Source of the DNA: UBA5314 sp040217815
Lineage (GTDB): Bacteria; Bacillota; Syntrophomonadia; Syntrophomonadales; Syntrophomonadaceae
Direction of reading: 5' to 3'
NCBI GenBank assembly: GCA_040217815.1
Contig: JBEHWI010000003.1
Location: 62,001-126,000, forward strand
Length of the DNA stretch: 64,000 nucleotides
Part shown: positions 24,859-32,999 of the stretch, piece by piece
Numbering within the stretch: the first letter of the stretch is position 1
Layout of the letters: each line of letters starts with the position of its first letter
Program-made: the position numbers and the translations under genes
The notes under the pieces: generated by a model
The model's database searches: none
Told to the model about the DNA's origin: nothing
What the model saw: the letters and a program-made list of their open reading frames with translations, nothing else

Positions 24859-25731
24859 CTAGTTCTTGGGCACCGTCACGGTAGCATTGACTGCGGTCAT
24901 TATGCCCTTCATGGAGAACGAGCCGTCTTTAGCCTTTGAAGAAAAGATTCCATTTATAACCAGTTTGGCATCAGTTTTTGCCAGCTGTTCCATATAGGCA
25001 TTGGAAGTAGTTCTCATCTTGACTATATTCTCTTTCTGCTCAATTTCTTGCTGTATTTTGGCTTTATCAGCATCTGGGGCACTGGCCAGCTTGGTTTTGA
25101 GAGCGGCGATTTCATCCTGCACAGCTTTGAGCTTTGCCTTCTCATCATTTGCTTTCGCTCCCAGGCTTGCTTGATAATCCTTGGTCACGAAAGAGATACT
25201 TATATCCTGTGTGTCAATAGTATCACTGCTGCTTGATGGGTCACTAACGGTCAATTTGCCGTTGACATAGGTTACGGGTACTGCTTCCGGCTTGCTGCTG
25301 CTGTCCTTGTCTGTAAGCCCCTCAACATTCATCGTCATGGTGCCTTTACCATCGGCCCCGACCTGCAAATCAATTACTACCGGCAGGGGAGCATCTTTCA
25401 ACGCTGCCAGAATGGCATAAGCGCATGCTTCTCCAGCCTGTTCTTCACTGGTGGCTCCTTTGGTTTGCTGGGGAACATTAACCTCGGTGAAAACCATTAC
25501 CCCAGTGTAACGCCCGGATATTTCTGCTGCTGTAGGATATTTGGCGTCTTTTGTGGTGGCCAGTTCATCCCAGGTAGGCACCTTGGGCGGAGCCACAGTT
25601 TGACTGGCATCTGTGCCGATGGTTCCAGCATCACCGGTTTTCTTCTTACAACCGGCCACACTCATCGTGCCGAGCAGTAAAAGAACTGCACAGAACAATA
25701 CCATCCATTTTCTGAAATTACCCTTTTTCAT
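24859..25731 (-). CDS. Secreted lipoprotein with coiled-coil segment, unknown function
   Basis: A 290-residue product has a lipoprotein signal peptide (KKGNFRKWMVLF, hydrophobic core, lipobox VAGC at about 28). The mature part starts with a low-complexity linker. A 45-residue charged coiled coil (about 195-240, with KAKLKAVQDEIAALKTKLA) lies between two beta-rich portions. I do not recognise the family. It is the first gene of the apparent lipoprotein/Lgt-like/kinase group, so a role together with the kinases at the cell surface is possible. Confidence 0.75.
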   Translation of the reverse strand: MKKGNFRKWMVLFCAVLLLLGTMSVAGCKKKTGDAGTIGTDASQTVAPPKVPTWDELATTKDAKYPTAAEISGRYTGVMVFTEVNVPQQTKGATSEEQAGEACAYAILAALKDAPLPVVIDLQVGADGKGTMTMNVEGLTDKDSSSKPEAVPVTYVNGKLTVSDPSSSSDTIDTQDISISFVTKDYQASLGAKANDEKAKLKAVQDEIAALKTKLASAPDADKAKIQQEIEQKENIVKMRTTSNAYMEQLAKTDAKLVINGIFSSKAKDGSFSMKGIMTAVNATVTVPKN

Positions 25732-25768
25732 CTCACCACTCCTTAATTTCCTTGGATACGGCAGCTGT

Positions 25769-25984
25769 CTAGTACACTGTCAGCCCCAATTTAAATTGGT
25801 TAAAAAATTCCGTATAAAACCGGCCGCTCCTTACCTTCTATGGCACCTCATTTGCCTTCCATAAGCAATCCTAAGCACCAGCCATCCCTGGCAAAATATT
25901 CATTCTGGGTACTTTAATTAGCGACAAGCAACACGGAAATCTAAACCGGGCTCTAAAATAAAATTAGGCTTGACAGTGTACTAG
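25769..25984. mobile_element. MITE-like element with 17-18 bp terminal inverted repeats
   Basis: Both ends read CTAGTACACTGTCA inward, continuing AGCC on one side and GCC on the other, with further similarity (AATTT) beyond. The 216-bp interior has no convincing gene. Size, ends and location in an intergenic gap fit a non-autonomous derivative of a DDE-type insertion sequence; CTAG at both tips may be a duplicated or required target. The parent element is not in the window. Confidence 0.7.
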
Positions 25985-26112
25985 CATCCTTAAGGTCTAA
26001 AACCGCAACTTATAGCTGTGGAATTCGCCACTTCTTCCATATTTCCCTGCTTTTTCGCACCTCTTTAAGCAGGCCCAATGTACTATTGAAATACCGGACT
26101 GTCCAAATAAAG

Positions 26113-26282
26113 AACCGGGAGGTATCTCCCGGTTTCAGACCGTCGACAAAAGCGAATTTGCAGCTCTTTGGCGTCCTGGCATCGGCGGCTCCTTGGCATC
26201 CTGCCACCGCCGCACTAGTTCCTCCATGAACGTCGCTGTACTAGCCCGTCCATGGACGTCGTCTACGTTGCTCGCTCTTCGC
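26113..26282. repeat. Modular hairpin repeat, copy 3, behind a terminator hairpin
   Basis: A 9-bp hairpin (AACCGGGAG/CTCCCGGTT, 26113-26134) is followed directly by CAGACCGTCGACAAAAGCGA as in copy 2, then modules CAGCTCTTTG, TCCTGGCATCG, GCCACCGCCGCA and CCCGTCCATGGACGTCGTCT that recur in copies 4 and 5. It lacks the central CGTAC palindrome. Confidence 0.7.
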
Positions 26283-26305
26283 AAAATTATATAGATTTTA
26301 AAGTA

Positions 26306-27064
26306 TTAAAATTTGTTTATTCCATCCAGAATAGCCGCTAAAAGATCTCCGGTGCTTTGATTTCCAACTTCCAATTTGACCAGGGCCGCATGGTCCATTT
26401 CAGTGGGTCCCTTATTGATAATAACCAGGTCCCGGGCAAAGGTGGAAAAGTCTTTGACGAAACCGGCCAGGGGGTATACGGTGAGGGATGAACCGATCAC
26501 GATCAGCAGCCGGGCGCCGAGGATCATGTCTCTGGCACCAACATAGTTTTTAATATTTTCCCCGAAAAGCACTACATCCGGTTTTATAACACTGCCGCAC
26601 AGCGGGCAGCGGGGAACCGCATTGGGAAGGCCGTCCAGGCAGCTGCGGTCAAAAGTCTCCTGGCAGCGTATATCTGTGCATACAAACTGCTCGGCATTGC
26701 CATGAATGGGGATGACGTTTTTATTTCCCGCTCTCTGGTGCAGATTATCAATATTTTGGGTTACAATTCCCTTGATGAGGCGCTTCTTTTCCATTTCAGC
26801 CAGCAAAAAGTGTGCCTTGCTGGGCTCTACCGGAGGAAAGGTAAAGTACTGGCGGTAAAAATCATAAAACTCACCAGGATGACGGCGAAAGAAATCTATA
26901 TTGATGATGTTCATTACCCGGTTTTCGCCTAGCTGCCGGTATATGCCGTTTTGCCCCCGGAAGTCTGGGATGCCTGCTTCCGTGCTGATCCCCGCCCCGG
27001 TTACCACTACCGTATTGTGGGACAGCTTCATGGCCTTTACGATTTGCCTTATCGAGTCATTCAC
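26306..27064 (-). CDS. cobB: NAD-dependent protein deacylase (sirtuin)
   Basis: Sirtuins remove acetyl or other acyl groups from lysine using NAD. The 252-residue product has the NAD-binding GAGISTEAGIPDFRG, the TQNIDNLHQRAG block, the catalytic His in IHGNAEQF, a zinc site with two Cys pairs (CTDIRC and CPLCG) and the C-terminal GSSLTVYPLAGF. In organisms with acyl-CoA-based metabolism such enzymes commonly reactivate acyl-CoA synthetases; this fits the butyrate operon 2 kb away but is only inferred. It is 6 bases downstream of the HAD phosphatase gene, so they share a transcript. Confidence 0.93.
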   Translation of the reverse strand: MNDSIRQIVKAMKLSHNTVVVTGAGISTEAGIPDFRGQNGIYRQLGENRVMNIINIDFFRRHPGEFYDFYRQYFTFPPVEPSKAHFLLAEMEKKRLIKGIVTQNIDNLHQRAGNKNVIPIHGNAEQFVCTDIRCQETFDRSCLDGLPNAVPRCPLCGSVIKPDVVLFGENIKNYVGARDMILGARLLIVIGSSLTVYPLAGFVKDFSTFARDLVIINKGPTEMDHAALVKLEVGNQSTGDLLAAILDGINKF

Positions 27065-27070
27065 TTTAGT

Positions 27071-27724
27071 TTAGCCCTCCTCAAACCGTATAGGAAGTAT
27101 ACCGGGCAGACTAACGTCCTGCTCCTGCTTGTTCTGGCAGCCTTCCTCCAGATTCCGAACGATGTTTTTAACCTCCAACCAGTCTTTTACCCGCCTGACA
27201 TTCTTGGCCTGTATATGTTCATTATAGGGATAGGTAAAGAGCAGGACCGGCAGCCAGCGGCTTAGCTCCAAAGCCTGGTCGTGATGATCCTCCAGCATAA
27301 TTTCCACTCCGTTGTCCAGGCAGGCATCTACTTTGCTGGAATAGTGAAAATCGCTGGTAGTGTTCATGATCAGTTTGTGGTACACAACCCGATGCCTGCC
27401 CAGCCACTCCCGGGTGGCCTGTTCGATCCCCGGAGAATACTTTTGGCGCGAAGTGATTATAACCAGATCATGCCGGCTGCTCCATTCACGCATTATTTCT
27501 ACCGCCATGGGCCGGGGCTTCACATGGGTATAGATATCCAGCAAAGAGCTGGCAAAAAACCTTTCCACCACCGGTCGCGGCCATCCCAGAACATCCTCTA
27601 ACAAATAAGCCTGCTGATTGGGAATGATGTTCAAGTGGTTTTCCCGGCCAAAGCATTGCGCGTATTTTAAAATTACCTCCGAGGTACTGGTTATGGTGTT
27701 GTCAATATCGATGCCAATGCGCAA
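27071..27724 (-). CDS. HAD-superfamily hydrolase, NT5C/YqfW-like nucleotidase family
   Basis: The 217-residue protein begins with the HAD motif I as GIDIDNTITS (DxDxT nucleophile and acid). Motif II is VIITSRQ, a conserved Lys follows in YSSKVDACLDN, and the metal-binding acids sit in IMLEDHHDQALEL. This order matches the 5'(3')-deoxyribonucleotidase-like YqfW family. The true substrate is unknown. It forms a two-gene unit with the sirtuin. Start ATG at 27724. Confidence 0.8.
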   Translation of the reverse strand: MRIGIDIDNTITSTSEVILKYAQCFGRENHLNIIPNQQAYLLEDVLGWPRPVVERFFASSLLDIYTHVKPRPMAVEIMREWSSRHDLVIITSRQKYSPGIEQATREWLGRHRVVYHKLIMNTTSDFHYSSKVDACLDNGVEIMLEDHHDQALELSRWLPVLLFTYPYNEHIQAKNVRRVKDWLEVKNIVRNLEEGCQNKQEQDVSLPGILPIRFEEG

Positions 27725-27748
27725 TTTTCTTCTCCCCGCCCTATAATT

Positions 27749-27952
27749 AAAAACAGGGCTAACGCCCTGCTCAGAACGTCGACAAAAGTGAATTCACAGC
27801 TCTTTGCCATCCTGGCATCGCTGTACTAGCCCGTCCATGGGCGTCGTCTGCGTTACTCGACAATCCTGCTCAATCAACGTACTTATGTACGCCTCAATCG
27901 CAGGCCTATCTCGCGCCTTGCTCTTCGCTTCCGTCGCTCGCCCTGCTGTTTT
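27749..27952. repeat. Modular hairpin repeat, copy 4
   Basis: A CAGGGC/GCCCTG hairpin (27754-27769) leads into CAGAACGTCGACAAAAGTGA, modules shared with copy 3 (CAGCTCTTTG, CCTGGCATCG, CCCGTCCATGGGCGTCGTCT), then the palindrome core shared with copy 2 (GCTCAATCAACGTAC ... GTACGCCTCAATCGC) and CTTCGCTTCCGTCGCTCG. Ends with CCCTGCTGTTTT, which is roughly the inverse of the left edge. It is the most complete copy. Confidence 0.75.
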
Positions 27953-28051
27953 CTAACTCAAATCGGAATGGCACCGATTTGGCGCTCTGTAGTTATTCTC
28001 TTAAAACCGGTGTTTCTCCTGCCGCGGGAACTTAACGCAAAACAGTCTAAT

Positions 28052-28171
28052 TTAGTACTGCTCTCTACCCGGATGGGCGATCCTTTCATGCACCTTGGCC
28101 ATTTCCCAAACCGCTCCCAGGAAAATCCCGCTGCACAGAAACAAGAACTTTATGGTGCCCGGTTTGACCAT
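28052..28171 (-). CDS. Small membrane peptide, 39 residues
   Basis: An ATG at 28171 lies eight bases after a run of five G (AAAGGGGGCATTTGAC) and opens a 39-codon frame. The peptide MVKPGTIKFLFLCSGIFLG continues AVWEMAKVHERIAHPGREQY: one hydrophobic helix flanked by a basic start and a charged tail, typical of a single-pass small protein. I do not know a family for it. It lies alone between the HAD gene and the butyrate operon, and no plus-strand gene here competes with it convincingly. Confidence 0.5.
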   Translation of the reverse strand: MVKPGTIKFLFLCSGIFLGAVWEMAKVHERIAHPGREQY

Positions 28172-28291
28172 GTCAAATGCCCCCTTTGTTTTTACTTAGT
28201 GTTTGGCTAAAAGCGGCAGCTTCATGCTCGATAATTTATGCTAAAACACCCTTCTAGATCCGCTTTTGCCCGATTATTCATTTCCTTTTAA
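28172..28291. other. Intergenic gap before the butyrate-operon terminator
   Basis: No gene is seen. The promoter of the small peptide should be within this stretch or just beyond. Confidence 0.3.
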
Positions 28292-28335
28292 GAAAAAAAG
28301 TATAGGGGGGGTGATGTTTTGAGTTTCCATCACCC
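28292..28335 (-). terminator. Terminator of the butyrate operon
   Basis: GGGTGATG and CATCACCC form an 8-bp stem; on the minus strand it is followed by CCCCCTATACTTTTTTTCTT. It lies about 115 bases after the stop of the CoA-transferase gene. Confidence 0.7.
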
Positions 28336-28450
28336 GGCCTATAGAGAAGTGATATAAGGGGGTTATGGGTTTGGGTACCCATACCGGCTAATATAATTAA
28401 GGGGGAAACTGCCACTTTGGCGTAAAACGTAATATTTGTTTTGAATGAAT

Positions 28451-29794
28451 TTAAACTATCTTATTGCTCCTTACCCAGATATTCATTTGGTCAGCTTCTT
28501 TGATGAGTTCATCACGAAGCTCAGGATGGGCAATGTTGATCAAGGCTTCGGCTCTCTGCCAGGTCGATTTGGCTTTTAGCATGGCCACTCCATATTCAGT
28601 AATCACATAGAAATTGATGCTGCGGGGTACGGTAACAATCGCTCCCGGGGTCAGAATGGGTTTGATTCTGGATTTCAGATTTCCTGCCTTGTCGGTAAAG
28701 GTTGAGGTCAGGCAGATCAAGCCTTTGCCGCCTTTGGAGATATAGGATCCCGATATGAAGTCCAGTTGACCGCCGGTGCCTGAAATATGACGTATACCTG
28801 CCGATTCTGAAGCCACCTGGCCATAGAGGTCGACTTCTATGGCGTTGTTAATGCCTACTACGTTGTCATTTTGCCCGATAATATAAGGATCATTAGTATA
28901 TTCCACCGGGTAGATGGCACAGGCGGGATTGTTGTCCATGAACTCATAGAGCTTGTTGGTTCCCATGGCGAAGGTATAGATCATTTTGCATTTATCCAGC
29001 TGCTTACGGCGGCCGGTTACGCGTCCCGCCTCATACATATCCACAAATGAATCTACTAACATCTCGGTGTGAACACCCAGATCCTTGAGATCCGATTGTG
29101 CTATCATGGCTCCCACCGCGTTGGGCATGGCGCCGATCCCCAGCTGAATGCAGGCTCCGTCTTCGATCTGCTCCATGACTATACCAGCGATCTTTTTATC
29201 GGTATCAGATATAGGCAGCTCCGGCAACTGAGGCATGGGCTGGTTGTCCCCTTCAACGATGTAGTCTATTTCAGAAATGTGGATTGCCTCACGGTTGCCA
29301 CCCAGGCACTGCGGCACATTCTGATTGACTTCGACGATAACGGTCCTGGCCACGTCGCAACTATTGGGAGTCAATGAGCACGATGTTCCAAAATTGAAGA
29401 AGCCATGCTTATCCATAGGCCCAACCTTTATCATGGCCACATCAACATCTACATAACCGCGATAGTAAAAACTATTGGCTTCATGGTAGGTCAGAGGTAT
29501 ATAGTTGCACAGGTTCTGGTCGTGCAGCTTGCGGCTGGCGGCACTCATATGATTGTCGTTGTAAATGAAGTGCTTTCGCTCCGGATCCGCCAGCACCGCT
29601 TTGGGGGGAAACGGGCAGGTAGTCGTCCGGATATTTACGTTATGCAGTTCTTCAACGCGTTTGGCAAGAGCAGCGTCCAGGTAGGCGGAGTTCATCATAA
29701 ACTCCCCGTAATGAACAACATCCCCTGACTTAACCACTTTCATGGCTTCATCAACCGGTGTTAATTTGCGCTGGTATTCCGCACTGTAATTCAC
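28451..29794 (-). CDS. Butyryl-CoA:acetate CoA-transferase family protein (class I acetyl-CoA hydrolase/transferase fold)
   Basis: The 447-residue enzyme moves CoA between acids, here most likely activating butyrate with acetyl-CoA. The acetyl-CoA hydrolase/4-hydroxybutyrate CoA-transferase family is shown by CLGGNREAIHISEIDYIVEG, ACIQLGIGAMPNAVG, the NAIEVDLYGQVASESAG block holding the catalytic glutamate, and ISGTGGQLDFISGSYIS. Being last in an operon that otherwise encodes beta-oxidation of butyryl-CoA supports butyrate or a related C4 acid as the substrate; acetate:4-hydroxybutyrate transfer is the main alternative. Start ATG at 29794, 25 bases after the dehydrogenase stop. Confidence 0.88.
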   Translation of the reverse strand: MNYSAEYQRKLTPVDEAMKVVKSGDVVHYGEFMMNSAYLDAALAKRVEELHNVNIRTTTCPFPPKAVLADPERKHFIYNDNHMSAASRKLHDQNLCNYIPLTYHEANSFYYRGYVDVDVAMIKVGPMDKHGFFNFGTSCSLTPNSCDVARTVIVEVNQNVPQCLGGNREAIHISEIDYIVEGDNQPMPQLPELPISDTDKKIAGIVMEQIEDGACIQLGIGAMPNAVGAMIAQSDLKDLGVHTEMLVDSFVDMYEAGRVTGRRKQLDKCKMIYTFAMGTNKLYEFMDNNPACAIYPVEYTNDPYIIGQNDNVVGINNAIEVDLYGQVASESAGIRHISGTGGQLDFISGSYISKGGKGLICLTSTFTDKAGNLKSRIKPILTPGAIVTVPRSINFYVITEYGVAMLKAKSTWQRAEALINIAHPELRDELIKEADQMNIWVRSNKIV

Positions 29795-29819
29795 TTAAAT
29801 TACATCCTCCCTTTAAATC

Positions 29820-31655
29820 CTAATACTCAAAAACATCGGTTGGAACATCGATTGCTGAAGTATCGGCATCTAAAACAATTTCGGAAACTGCCCAGACGTT
29901 GGGTACTACGTTGCGCAGGTAGTATTTAGCGGTGTTTACTTTGCCGAAATAGAAATTGTAATCAAAATGGTCGGGGCCCAATTCCTTGGCCTTTTTGTCA
30001 GCCAGTAAACCCTGATCCAGAATCAGACGTCCACAGAAGAGCTGGGCGGAAGCTGTCAAGACCCGGCGGGAATAGAGCGGCACCAGGCTGGGGTTGCTCT
30101 TGAAATATCCCTGCAGAGCGGTGGTCATTTCCTTATAGGCATTAAGAGCCCTATCCAGGTTAGCGAATTCCTTGGCAAAGGTAGCATTGCCCTTGTTAGC
30201 CTCACAGAAGTCAACCATTTCCTGAATCCAACCGGCAAATACAGAACCGCCTTTCATGCTCATCTTGCGTCCCACCAGGTCCATGGACTGAATGAAGTTA
30301 GTTCCTTCCCAGATGGAGTAGATCTTCATATCGCAGGCCAGCTGACCGACTGGATATTCGGAGCAGTAGCCATAGCCGCCGTAGCTCTGAATGGCTTCAC
30401 CGCACAGCCACCAACCTTCATCGGAAGGATAGGCTTTGCAGAGCGGGGTGGTCATTTCGATTAAGTCACTGGCCGCTTTTCTTACCTCTGGATCGGGATC
30501 CCGATGCCGCTGGTCAAAGGCCAAATACACCCGGTACATCATGGCCCGTATGGCTTCGATATGCGCTTTGCCGGCCATAAGGGTGCGCTTGATATCTTCG
30601 TGATTGATAATGGCTACCCGGCCTGCTTTGGGGTTGGTCATCAGGCGGCCCTGGATCCGCTCCTTGGCATTGTCGCGGGCGTTGGCGTAAGAGTTGATGA
30701 CACAGGAAAGAGCCATGTGGCCGGTCTCCATGCGAGCCAGATTCATCATCTGGAACATCTGGGCCATTCCTTCGCCTTTACCGTCATTATTTCGGGGATC
30801 TACACCCAGCAGCCAGCCGCGGCAGCCGTCGTTTTCACCAGCCGCCAGAGCAGCGGTAACTGAACCATGCAGGCCCATTTTGTGTTCGGCACCGGTGGTT
30901 TGAAAATCATTGTCCTCCAGGCTGCCGTCTTCATTGACCCAGTATTTAGGAACGATGAATAATGAGATACCCGAAGTTCCGGCTTTAGCCCCTTCCACCC
31001 GGGCCAGGTATAAATGAATAATATTTTCGGTGAAATCATTGTCTCCACCAGTTATAAATATCTTGCTGCCTTTGATCTTAAAGATACGGGGATCGTCAGT
31101 GGGATAGGCTTTGGACAGTATATCACCAACGTCAGAACCGGCGCTGGGCTCGGTCAGACACATGGTTCCGGACCAGGTTCCATCCATCATCTTGGGCAGG
31201 AACATGGCTTTCAGCTTTTCGTCGCCGTAACTTTGAATAAGACCGGCTGCACCGGTAGTCAGTAGGATATAGGGCATGAAGGCCGGGTTGGCGGCGCAGA
31301 TTAATTCCCAAACCGCAGCATAGAGCATTTCGGGAAGTACCATGGCGTCTTCGGAATCATCAACATTGCTGGTGCCCCAGCCTTCTTCTTGCAATTTGTG
31401 GAAAAGGGGGCCGAAGCTGGGCGGAGTGGTGACTTTGCCGTCCGCAAAGGTTACCGGGTTAACCTCACCGTCATCATTGGTGGGCTCAATAACTTCCTTG
31501 CACATCTTGAGAATGGGTGCTAAAACCGCTTTAATATCATCGCGGGAATAGTAGTCGGCAAACTGCGGGTAATTAAAAACTCCCTCTGTGGGAAGCCATT
31601 CCTGGATTATAAATTCGAAATCCCTGATATTGTTTACTGCAAAATTGGATGCCAT
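29820..31655 (-). CDS. Acyl-CoA dehydrogenase, long (611-residue) class
   Basis: This flavoenzyme oxidises acyl-CoA to enoyl-CoA. FAD-binding blocks are evident (MCLTEPSAGSDVGDI, KIFITGGDNDFTEN, TGAEHKMGLHGSVTAAL) as is the helical C-terminal domain with YGGYGYCSEYPVGQLACDMKIYSIWEGTN. The roughly 220 residues beyond the classic 380-residue butyryl-CoA dehydrogenase make it a member of the long ACDH subgroup. In this operon the expected reaction is butyryl-CoA to crotonyl-CoA, the energetically difficult step of syntrophic butyrate oxidation. No etfAB gene accompanies it, so its electron acceptor is encoded elsewhere. Confidence 0.92.
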   Translation of the reverse strand: MASNFAVNNIRDFEFIIQEWLPTEGVFNYPQFADYYSRDDIKAVLAPILKMCKEVIEPTNDDGEVNPVTFADGKVTTPPSFGPLFHKLQEEGWGTSNVDDSEDAMVLPEMLYAAVWELICAANPAFMPYILLTTGAAGLIQSYGDEKLKAMFLPKMMDGTWSGTMCLTEPSAGSDVGDILSKAYPTDDPRIFKIKGSKIFITGGDNDFTENIIHLYLARVEGAKAGTSGISLFIVPKYWVNEDGSLEDNDFQTTGAEHKMGLHGSVTAALAAGENDGCRGWLLGVDPRNNDGKGEGMAQMFQMMNLARMETGHMALSCVINSYANARDNAKERIQGRLMTNPKAGRVAIINHEDIKRTLMAGKAHIEAIRAMMYRVYLAFDQRHRDPDPEVRKAASDLIEMTTPLCKAYPSDEGWWLCGEAIQSYGGYGYCSEYPVGQLACDMKIYSIWEGTNFIQSMDLVGRKMSMKGGSVFAGWIQEMVDFCEANKGNATFAKEFANLDRALNAYKEMTTALQGYFKSNPSLVPLYSRRVLTASAQLFCGRLILDQGLLADKKAKELGPDHFDYNFYFGKVNTAKYYLRNVVPNVWAVSEIVLDADTSAIDVPTDVFEY

Positions 31656-31700
31656 TAATTATTCCTCCAATCGAATATGCTTCAAATGGTCTTTAAAGAA

Positions 31701-31729
31701 CTGGGTGATGGCCTCAAACCATCACCCAG
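31701..31729 (-). terminator. Intra-operon hairpin between thiolase and acyl-CoA dehydrogenase genes
   Basis: Perfect 11-bp arms CTGGGTGATGG/CCATCACCCAG sit around a 7-base loop and are followed on the minus strand by TTCTTTAAAG. It may partly terminate or protect the upstream mRNA; its arm sequence resembles the terminator at the operon's end. Confidence 0.5.
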
Positions 31730-31747
31730 CCGGTAAATCTTAAACGC

Positions 31748-32959
31748 TTATATATCTCTGGTCCAAAGTGAGCAATAGGCTGGTCCACCGCCAACGCAGA
31801 GGGAGGCGCCGCCGACCGTCTTGCCCTGTTTTTCCAATTCATAGTACAGAGAGACGACTATGCGCAGAGCGGTACATCCTACCGGATGCCCCAGGCCGAT
31901 TCCGGAACCATTTACGTTGACCTTGCTCATATCCATTTCGATGCCGAAATCTTCTTTTAGCATGCGGCCCACTCCGATGAACTGCGGGGCAAAGGCTTCG
32001 TTGATTTCCCAATAATCTACGTCTTCATATTTCATGCCCGCTTCTTTCAGGCATTTGGGAATAACAACCGCCGGCCCCAGGCCCATCACTTCGGGAGCTA
32101 CGCCTTCGGCACAGATGTTTATCAGTTTCATTAAGGGCTTAATACCAAGCTCGGCAGCTTTGGCTTTGGACATAACGATAACCGCAGCAGCAGCGTCATT
32201 TAAACCTGAAGCATTAGCGGCTGTAACCACTCCACCTTTTCTGAAGGCTGCAGGTAATTTACCCATAGATTCCATGTTGGCATCGGGAATCATGTGTTCA
32301 TCTTTATCATAGAACTTGGAGCCCTTTTTGGACTTGAGTTCAACCGGCACGATTTCCCGCTGGAAGGTTCCGTCCTGGGTGGCCCGGGTAGCCCGTTGAT
32401 GGCTCAGCATGGCTAACTGGTCGCATTCTTCCCGGGTGATTCCGTATTTCTCAGCAATGTTTTCTGCAGTTACACCCATGTGGCCGGGAACCAGGCGGTC
32501 CACCAGGCCGTCATGGAGCATGGCGTCTTCGATCTGACCGGGGCCCATGCGATAGCCCATTCTGGCTTTGGGAATCATATAAGGGGCGTTGGTCATGCTT
32601 TCCACACCCACTACCAGAGCGACGTCGTTTTTCCCCAACTGAATATGGTTCACAGCAACATCCAGTGCGCGCATACCAGAAGCACAGTTCTGGTTTACAT
32701 TGCAGGCATTGCTGGTGACGGGCAGACCGGCTTTCATCCCCACCTGGCGGGCGGGCAGAGAACCCTGCATATGCGGATAAACTTCACCCATTACGATCTC
32801 TTGGATTATATCAGGGTTGATTCCCGCTCTCTTAATAGCTTCCTGAGCAACTGTAACCGCCAGGTCAATGGCCTGAACATCTTTTAAGCTTCCTAAAAAT
32901 TTAGCTATAGGCGTTCTGCACGCGCTTACAATTACAACATCCTGAATTTCCTTTGCCAT
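31748..32959 (-). CDS. thlA: Acetyl-CoA acetyltransferase (thiolase)
   Basis: The enzyme cleaves acetoacetyl-CoA with CoA to two acetyl-CoA (or the reverse). Catalytic residues are visible: nucleophilic Cys in NVNQNCASGMRALDV, His in EINEAFAPQF and GSGIGLGHPVGCTALRI, and the second Cys in GGASLCVGGGPAYCSL. Length of about 403 fits the family. Start is the ATG at 32959 behind AGGAGG at nine bases; the ATG 18 bases earlier would place that ribosome site inside the coding region. Third gene of the operon, 40 bases after the hydratase stop. Confidence 0.95.
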   Translation of the reverse strand: MAKEIQDVVIVSACRTPIAKFLGSLKDVQAIDLAVTVAQEAIKRAGINPDIIQEIVMGEVYPHMQGSLPARQVGMKAGLPVTSNACNVNQNCASGMRALDVAVNHIQLGKNDVALVVGVESMTNAPYMIPKARMGYRMGPGQIEDAMLHDGLVDRLVPGHMGVTAENIAEKYGITREECDQLAMLSHQRATRATQDGTFQREIVPVELKSKKGSKFYDKDEHMIPDANMESMGKLPAAFRKGGVVTAANASGLNDAAAAVIVMSKAKAAELGIKPLMKLINICAEGVAPEVMGLGPAVVIPKCLKEAGMKYEDVDYWEINEAFAPQFIGVGRMLKEDFGIEMDMSKVNVNGSGIGLGHPVGCTALRIVVSLYYELEKQGKTVGGASLCVGGGPAYCSLWTRDI

Positions 32960-32999
32960 GTATAAATGCCTCCTCATATTAATTCTTTATATTCACAAA

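Noticed and set aside
27968..28210. 80-codon plus-strand open frame
   Set aside because: No ribosome site, no recognisable domain, and it lies opposite the better supported small peptide on the minus strand.
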